A DNA stretch of 64,000 nt from Nereocystis luetkeana (Eukaryota; Sar; Phaeophyceae; Laminariales; Laminariaceae), in the NCBI GenBank assembly GCA_031213475.1, contig JARUPZ010000008.1, positions 10,784,708-10,848,707 on the forward strand, in the 5' to 3' direction. The translations under genes and the position numbers were made by a program. Positions within the stretch are counted from its first letter, which is position 1. Every line of letters starts with the position of its first letter. Below the pieces are notes generated by a model. It saw only the letters and a program-made list of their open reading frames with translations, was not told the origin of the DNA and made no database searches. Positions 57,451 through 64,000 of this stretch are shown here, one piece after another.

Positions 57451-57942
57451 GAGGCGTTTTACGATAGAGGTTCGCCCTAATTTTTCCGAGTCTCCTTACT
57501 TGAGGAACCCCATACCTCACCCGGACACTTACTTCACCTAAAATGATGTTGCATGCCGATGAATAATGTTTCGGCCCAAGCAGGCAAAAATGTCTTTTAT
57601 GAAAGAAATATTGGCTTTCTCACGTTTTTTATTTTATTTTTTTATTTTTTCCTCATCCAATTCATTATCTTCGCACATCTTCCTCTCTCTCTCCTTCCAA
57701 CTCGTAACTCAGATCCGGGGTCACATAGCAGGCTCTTCTCCCCCCTTCCCGCTACGGTACGTGCCTTCATTTTTATCGCGAAAGGATTTCAGCCTTTTCT
57801 TCCCTCGTCGACTCGCATCGAATTGTGCCTACCCACGCTGCAAGGCGCTCTCAACAATTGAATCCTTTTTTTGGGGTTAAGGTGCCTCGTCGTTCAGAAA
57901 ACTTTTTAGCGGACATCTGCTACGTCTATCGTAGAACGCGTC
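57451..57942. mobile_element. GTTCTACGATAGAGG TIR element, copy 3, split by a SINE
   Basis: The left part (57451-57630) has gaggcgttttacgatagagg; the right part (57875-57942) has gtcgttcagaaaacttttta and ctatcgtagaacgcgtc. Each half matches the unbroken copy at 62141-62388. Confidence 0.8.
57631..57874 (-). mobile_element. SINE type A, headless, inserted in a TIR element
   Basis: A T-rich tail (57631-57652), then cttcgcacatcttcctctct, actcagatccggggtcacat, acggtacgtgccttcatttt and tgcaaggcgctctcaacaat. It ends at the same point as the headless copy at 42648, before the tRNA-like part. Confidence 0.85.
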
Positions 57943-58050
57943 CTCTGGTTTGTCCTATTAATAGTGAGTAGCCTGTTTCATACTTTGAATGGGTGTCCTG
58001 CAACAGCGATCGTCAGCTAAACGCTTACCGGGTACACATCACTATGTTGA

Positions 58051-58138
58051 CCCTCTTAGGACCCCAGTCCCGTTTGGGACAAACCACTTTTAATTAGAGC
58101 GAATTGTCCCCACATATGGGAGCGCGGTGCTAAAGGGG
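58051..58138. mobile_element. TTAA-CCCTTTTAGAACC palindromic MITE, diverged copy
   Basis: ccctcttaggaccccagtcc at the left and gcgcggtgctaaaggggttaa at the right. Outside are TTGA (left, mutated) and TTAA (right). Confidence 0.7.
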
Positions 58139-58991
58139 TTAATGTGTTGCTTAACCTACAACAGCACGAAAAAGGGACAACGTTTATGGCGAAATGTTAC
58201 CGTATCAGCCGCAGCAGCAGTCCGCATCGAGTGACATTGTTTTCCGGCATTTACCTAGAGGTCCTGCTACCATCACATACATAGCTCGAACGGATAACGT
58301 AATTTCGTACCAGAGGGTACATCATAGATGAACCACAAGAATTATGTGAATGCATTGGTATGCAGTTAATACGTACTTCCCCAATCTAACGTCAAAAATA
58401 ACGTTTCCGCTGTGAAGGCTGGTACGTCCGAGTATGCAGATCACGTTTTGGATTGATAGCATACTGGTGTTGAGCACGGATGCCATATTAGTGTTACGTT
58501 CAGAAAACGCACGAGTACTGGCGGGGTGTTGAACCAAAATGGAGGCGTTTATGTATCGAGGATCCCCCCCCCAAATATTCCCTGTTTCGATGTTGCAAAT
58601 ATGTTTAGGCGTTTTGATCGTCGGGGATGGCATGGTATTCTGCAACTCTGGGTATAGTTTGTACGTGTCCTCTATGGAGATCCCGGCGAAATTGAATAAC
58701 ACGCCTACATTACGTCACTCTGCTAGAATCAGAGGGCGGGACACTTTGTTACCCCTGTGAGGTTTGCCTTTTTAGCCGGTGCTTCTTGTGGTACTCACGT
58801 GTGTTGTTTTCCCAAAGATAAGAGAAAAACAGCATTATTCCTTTTGTGCACGAGGAGCCTGGGAGCCCATACTCGTGCCTCGCTGGGGAAACCCCATCAA
58901 AGATATGCCTCCCAAGTAGTATGGTTACGATCCCAGTGCCAGAACTCAGGTAGTTACCAGGCTTTCGGCCTCATTCAAAGCAGTGTCTTAA

Positions 58992-59080
58992 CCCTTTTAG
59001 AACCGCAGTCCCGTTTTGGGGACAAACTACTTGAAAATTTAGTGGTTTGTCCCCACAACGGGGCTGCGGTTCTAAAGGGG
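58992..59080. mobile_element. TTAA-CCCTTTTAGAACC palindromic MITE, 89 bp
   Basis: TTAA (58988-58991), then cccttttagaaccgcagtcc at the left and the complementary tgcggttctaaagggg at the right, then TTAA (59081-59084). The arms extend through ggggacaaactact/agtggtttgtcccc, so almost the whole element is a hairpin. Confidence 0.85.
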
Positions 59081-59089
59081 TTAACAACT

Positions 59090-59764
59090 CTGCGAACGCG
59101 GCTTTACCACTACCACAGGTACGACCAAACGGGTCGCGTCTTTTCATCACGCAGGACCGAAATTGGCTCCTCTCGGTGACTCAGGACATAATGTTCGTCC
59201 CGGGTTGAGGGTTTTGGAGAAACAGCAGTGACAGAAGATTGACTGATAGAATTAATTTTCACTGACAACTACCAACTTGACTTGAAGTTAGAGAGACCTC
59301 CGCATTCAGGCTAACATACCAGTAATAACATGATGTTTCCTTTCGGCTGGCTGAGAGTGTAACGTTCAAACTTCATCCGACCCTGAGGCAATCAGACGGG
59401 GGGTCGGAATACCGTAGGGTTAGGCTTGCTGGTCACTTCTTTGTGCTATGCTAGTTAGTGCGGTATTTGGAACACAATGTTGGGTGATAGTGCTGGTATT
59501 GCCGGTCAACATGGTGAAGCTAGGTAGGGGTGTTGTGTGTAACACTCCTCTTAGAGTTCCACATTGTTAATGTGTTACGTCTAACGCTGCGTCAGACAAA
59601 AGCATTACGAAGCTGTCATGTTCGTTATTCTGGAGGTGGATGCCAATTTGGGCTTGTGGACGTGTTGGAGCGATAACTAAGGTATGAATGTGATCAGATA
59701 TTAACATTGTGTGACGGTACTGTCCTGCGACCACGGCCTGCATTGTATTGTGAGTTAATGTGAG

Positions 59765-59815
<51 letters not shown>

Positions 59816-61678
59816 TGGTACAAAACACGGATCACGGCGTAATATCATTGTACTGTTCTAGACCTGGAAAACATCGACCAGAAATATGACGTTAGCGCGT
59901 GTGCACGTTCGTGGGGTCCTAATTAACACTGCTGCGGCGTTACCGTGATTGCTCCTGCTGTGCTACCACTGCGTTAAGAAGGTGACCACGTCCCTATGCT
60001 AGGCCCCATGACATACGAGCACGCGTAAAAATATATATGTCTCCCACGTGTTGGGTTATCCGAGGTGTGAACTATTTACTGTACGAAATGGTTTACCTAG
60101 TATATATATACGGTATATAAATATGAGAACACTTTTCGTTTTTTTCGAAACATTTCCGACATCAGAATCGCGCGGAAACTGAATGAAAAACCCGGGGATC
60201 TCATTGTCGTTCTCCCTGCGTACAACCTTATGCATCTTCCAAAACCGATGCATCTTCCGAAACCGACGCAAGTACGAGTAATTTGACTCCTTGGACGTTT
60301 GGCATATAAACTCAAACAAGAAACGCACGAGTACCTTTGGTATTGCTCGGCGCATAAAACCCCACCGGTCATGTCAGTGCCACAACGCAACTCTTTCATC
60401 GCCTTTGGTTGATGAGTACTATGCGAACGCTAACTTTCAGATCTAATATTTTCTTGAAAAGCATTGCCTTCATTCACGAAACGGCTCAAGGTATTCTTGG
60501 ATGGCCCCTCGTGGGAAAAATATGAAAAAAGGCTGGTTTACTCATTTGCTTTTCTTCCACGCGGCTTTGACGGCGCAATGTGTTTTTCACAATTGTAAAT
60601 TGTTAACAAGATAATAAACAAACAGCTCGTGCGACGAAACAACGTTCGACTTCAACGTAGAGTCCACCCACGGCCAACTCGCCTGGTACCTGGTACAGAG
60701 CAAGTTCAAATAATTTAAAAAACGGCCTCGAACATATGGGGTGGACCCATGGTCTAGGGGGGCGAGAGCTTGCCGGCTTGCCGGCGGCGTCCTACGCCCT
60801 CCTCCCAAACCTGAAACAAATAGGCGTCCGAGGTGGATCGAGAAATGTTGTCATCTTTTGTTTGCACACCAGAGGCGAATTGACTTTTCATTGTACGCCG
60901 GGCTCGCGCCTGCCGCATATCACAGACAGGCCTTCGTGTGAAGACGGTGATCGTAGAGTGGACCGAACTCCCTAACGAGCGCGCCGAGTTAGGAATGGGC
61001 CCTGTTTCATACCGCCTCTCACTCGCATCTACGCACCGGAATTCCTCCATGAGAAGACAACAATGCTTGATGATCACGACGATCTCATATTCTACTAATC
61101 GATATGGGATGACAGTGCGGATGCTAATGATGAACGTCGTTGCGATGCTCCACCCCAGATCTTGGGAATATTTTCGTCTTGGATACTACTGGGGTATTTA
61201 TGATATGCTTACTTACAACAGTTTGGACGACCTCGGGACCAGGGGATTCTTTCTCCGACCTTTGACTGTTCGGTTGTGTGTATAGATGTTGTTCTGTTTG
61301 TTTTTTTTTTTGCGGCATCCTTTGCATGCGGTGAAGAACAAGGGCCTCGCCTTGTAGAACGATAACAAGTCCAACTGCTACGGGACACACAACGACCTCT
61401 GAAACTTATGCCACTTGGGCGCAGGTAGGAAAACATCACACACACCTGTGACACACTTTGTACGACGCCACCCACACTCTTCTACAAGTACGTGTGTGTA
61501 TTCCTCAAATACAACCGTCGTCTACTCAAAGGGTATACCGTACGTGGGGTCACCGGCACGCGGGGTACCGTTTGAGGGCGTACGGGTTCTGGTGTCGAGT
61601 CCGTGCTTAGCCATACCGGAGAGTTCGGTAGGGTAATGCGGCTAAACCGGTATGTCCGAAAATATTTGTATTGTACTA
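59090..61678. other. Unassigned, with one AAC microsatellite
   Basis: Contains (AAC)n at 59766-59814. No recognised gene. The frames at 60741-60975 and 60938-61285 (+) have no known domain. Confidence 0.4.
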
Positions 61679-61925
61679 GGGCTCATTCTTATCGGAGAGC
61701 TTTTTTTTCCATTATTTTCAAAGTTTTGGAAACAATTGGAGATATGTATCATTACACGGAGGCGTTCCGTCACGATTCGTGAAAATCTCCAGAAGCAAAG
61801 AAATCAAGTTCGTTAAGTTTCACATATTTAGAAAAACAAACCAGGAAAACATGGAAGACGGAAAAATTGCGCGTTTGTTTTGTGGAAATTATTGAAAAAA
61901 AACTCTCTGTTAAGAATGACCCTAA
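61679..61925. mobile_element. TCATTCTTATCGGAGAGC MITE, copy 2
   Basis: tcattcttatcggagagctt at the left and the inverse aactctctgttaagaatga at the right. The interior is the reverse complement of 48950-49140 (attcgtgaaaatctccagaa, aaattgcgcg). Confidence 0.8.
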
Positions 61926-62140
61926 TACCCGACCGAACAATCTACTGTACCCCTGGTATTGTTGTCGAGGGTATACCGATTCTCAGAGAAAATTTTGGGT
62001 ATGTGCACCAAAGCTACCCAGGTGTAGGGTACCGGTATCGAACTAATACTGAGATTTCCTATGTGCTGACAGCATCGAAACAAGATCGAATGTATCGAAA
62101 AGTCAGTTGCCGGTATCAAGACCGAAACTACCAAATTCGC

Positions 62141-62388
62141 GAGGCGTTCTACGATAGAGGTTCACCCTAATTGTTCTGAGGCTCCTCACTCAAGGAGCTC
62201 CATACCGCACCCGAAAACAAACTTCAGCAAAAGTCGAATTGCATCCAGATGAAAACTCTCATGACCCAAGTATTCAATGACGTCATTTTTGAAATCATTC
62301 TTGGAATTCCGACGATTTTGGATTAAGGAGCCCCGTCATTCAGAAAACATTTTAGGGGATATGTGCTACCTCTAACGTAGAACGAGTC
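62141..62388. mobile_element. GTTCTACGATAGAGG TIR element, copy 4 (complete)
   Basis: gaggcgttctacgatagagg at the left and the inverse cctctaacgtagaacgagtc at the right. It is about 248 bp, non-coding, and the best reference copy in the window. Confidence 0.85.
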
Positions 62389-63427
62389 TCGCGTACCTCT
62401 GGTATTGCGGTAAGGGGTCTACCGGCACCCGGTGTACGTTCGGGTGGCCGTACCGAACCTACCTGAGTTTCGGGTAACCGTAGAAGCCTGCGACTCACAG
62501 GAGAACTTGGCGACGAGCCGTTCGAAGCTTGGCGAAGTGTGGCGCCCTGAGGGTCCACGCCACAAACCCGTACGACAGGTTTCCAATGACTTCGGCATTT
62601 ATGTGGACTTTCAGACAACGCATACGTAGCGATCGCAACATCCTACAACTAAAGGGCAGAGCCGTCTGAGTCTCACCCGCGTGGGCGCAACTGTTTCATG
62701 AGCTATATTCCAGTGTGCCGACCGTGAGCGCTGCATGCTGTTCTCTACACAGAAATCGAAGTATCAAAAGCAATTCGGTTAATATGAGGAAAAAAAACTA
62801 TTTGAACTGAACACACGTGAATTATTTTACAATGAACTTGCCAGTGATGGCCTTCGTCGTGGAGGTCAATGGATTGGTTGTTGCAAGAATTTCCACAGAA
62901 TTTTAGGCGTGATTATTTGACACGTACCCAGTGGAATTCATGTGGCTCATTCTTCCGCAGGTTTTGTCCAGATTTTTTTTTATCGCTTGATATTGAAACT
63001 ATTTTTGTTTATCCAGACTTGTCACAAAATTGGTTCGGACGAATATACGTCAGAGTACAACAGCAGTCCTATTGAAGGGGCTTGGGTATGGTAGCGGTTT
63101 AGTGCACCACACCAAGCCCCAGATTACTGCCACCTACTCCGCGCATCCTGTTTCTCACTATCAGTTGGCTGATCTTCCACGCCGCAGCCGCGTGTTACGT
63201 ACGACAAACAGGGTTATTATGCCAAATTCGGTTTCATGGTAGTTTGTTTCGTCTTCGTAGAGATGGCGTTGCTATGGCTTGTCTTGACGGACAGAGGGAG
63301 GGAGGCGCCGAGGTCAAAGAAAAAACTTTAATGTCTTCATACCCTCAAATACGAGAGAGGTTTTTTTTTTTGTTTTAATCCACAGCGTCAAGGTGTCAAC
63401 CCCTTCGTGTAATACTGCACTCTGTAT
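62389..63427. other. Unassigned
   Basis: No recognised gene. The frame at 62352-62618 (-) is Pro/Arg-rich and partly overlaps the preceding element. Confidence 0.4.
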
Positions 63428-63431
63428 TTAA

Positions 63432-63520
63432 CCCTTTTAGAACCGCAGTCCCGCTTTGGGGACAAATTACTTAGAATTTGAGTAGGTTGTCCCCAAAACG
63501 GGACTGCGGTTCTAAAGGGG
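63432..63520. mobile_element. TTAA-CCCTTTTAGAACC palindromic MITE, 89 bp
   Basis: TTAA at 63428-63431 and 63521-63524. The same 89-bp length as 58992-59080 and only a few differences (ccgctttgggg for ccgttttgggg), so both copies are probably young. Confidence 0.88.
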
Positions 63521-63524
63521 TTAA

Positions 63525-64000
63525 GGGGCCCAACTCACTTTGCATTATGAAGAGGCACGTAACTGTTTTTTATTTCACGCAAAATTTCCTCTTCCGGTGG
63601 GGGGGGGGACACATCTTCGCAAGTAGTATGGACTCGATTTTGATGCTGTACCCGACGGATGTGCCAGGGGGTTTATTACCGAGTATCACGTGCGATAGGA
63701 TAGCACACCCCCTGTGGCGCGTTTCGCCGACGTCGTTTCCCGACAACAACTTGGGGGGTAAGTGCGCCCAACTAAAATAGTGAGTAGTTAGCGTGGACAG
63801 GTCCCATCGAGACATTTCAAGAGATAGTTGAATCGCTCGGCGTCCTCCTTTTTCACGGTGGTCGTTGAGAGCATCTGGGAAAGCCGTCTGAGTGCTCGTG
63901 GTATTGTATCACACGTTTATTATTCGAGTAGTCATGAAGGATTTGATCGTCGAGCCTTGAAAGCGCGTCATCGCCAACACATGCCCGCGCTAAAACCAGG
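63525..64000. other. Unassigned end of window
   Basis: No recognised gene. The frames at 63478-63780 (+) and 63570-63815 (-) have no known domain and could belong to something continuing beyond the edge. Confidence 0.35.

Overview
The window looks like nuclear DNA of a stramenopile, most likely a brown alga. It has one intron-rich gene with GT-AG introns and no sign of bacterial operons. It also has long CTG, GTA, ACT, GTT and GA microsatellites, many poly-C runs, and a dense population of small transposons. The organism call is inference; no marker gene settles it.

Region 1 (1-3745) is an upstream flank with no recognised gene. Region 2 (3746-25399, + strand) is one gene spread over 21.7 kb. 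I reconstruct 13 exons with consistent phases. They encode about 795 residues: a low-complexity basic N-terminus, a RAD7-type linker, then leucine-rich repeats of the AMN1/cysteine-containing type. Its best match from memory is the nucleotide-excision-repair protein RAD7. Only about 11% of the locus is coding. The introns hold MITEs, a tRNA-derived SINE, trinucleotide tracts and minisatellites with 27-bp and about 24-bp units.

Region 3 (25400-31100) holds a copy of the TACGGGGG MITE, a 1.5-kb minisatellite of 11-bp units and a CATTG pentanucleotide array. Region 4 (31640-34290, - strand) is a decayed tyrosine-recombinase retrotransposon (DIRS/Ngaro-like) with RT, RNase H and recombinase remnants. 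Region 5 (35.7-36.9 kb) is GC-rich, with a doubtful CCCH-finger reading frame on the - strand. Region 6 (38-41.7 kb) is a transposon cluster: two related TAA-flanked elements, a 523-bp foldback element flanked by TTAA, and two tRNA-like units bounded by direct repeats.

Region 7 (42.6-64 kb) is almost entirely dispersed repeats: SINEs, a 340-bp repeat family, several MITE families, CGGTGCGGTT minisatellites and a decayed non-LTR-type reverse transcriptase (55.8-56.7 kb). Several insertions are nested, which gives relative ages. I recognise no intact gene after 25399.

The most notable items are the expanded RAD7-like gene, a set of SINEs that share a central block but differ in tRNA head and tail, and TTAA-flanked palindromic mini-elements that resemble non-autonomous piggyBac relatives.
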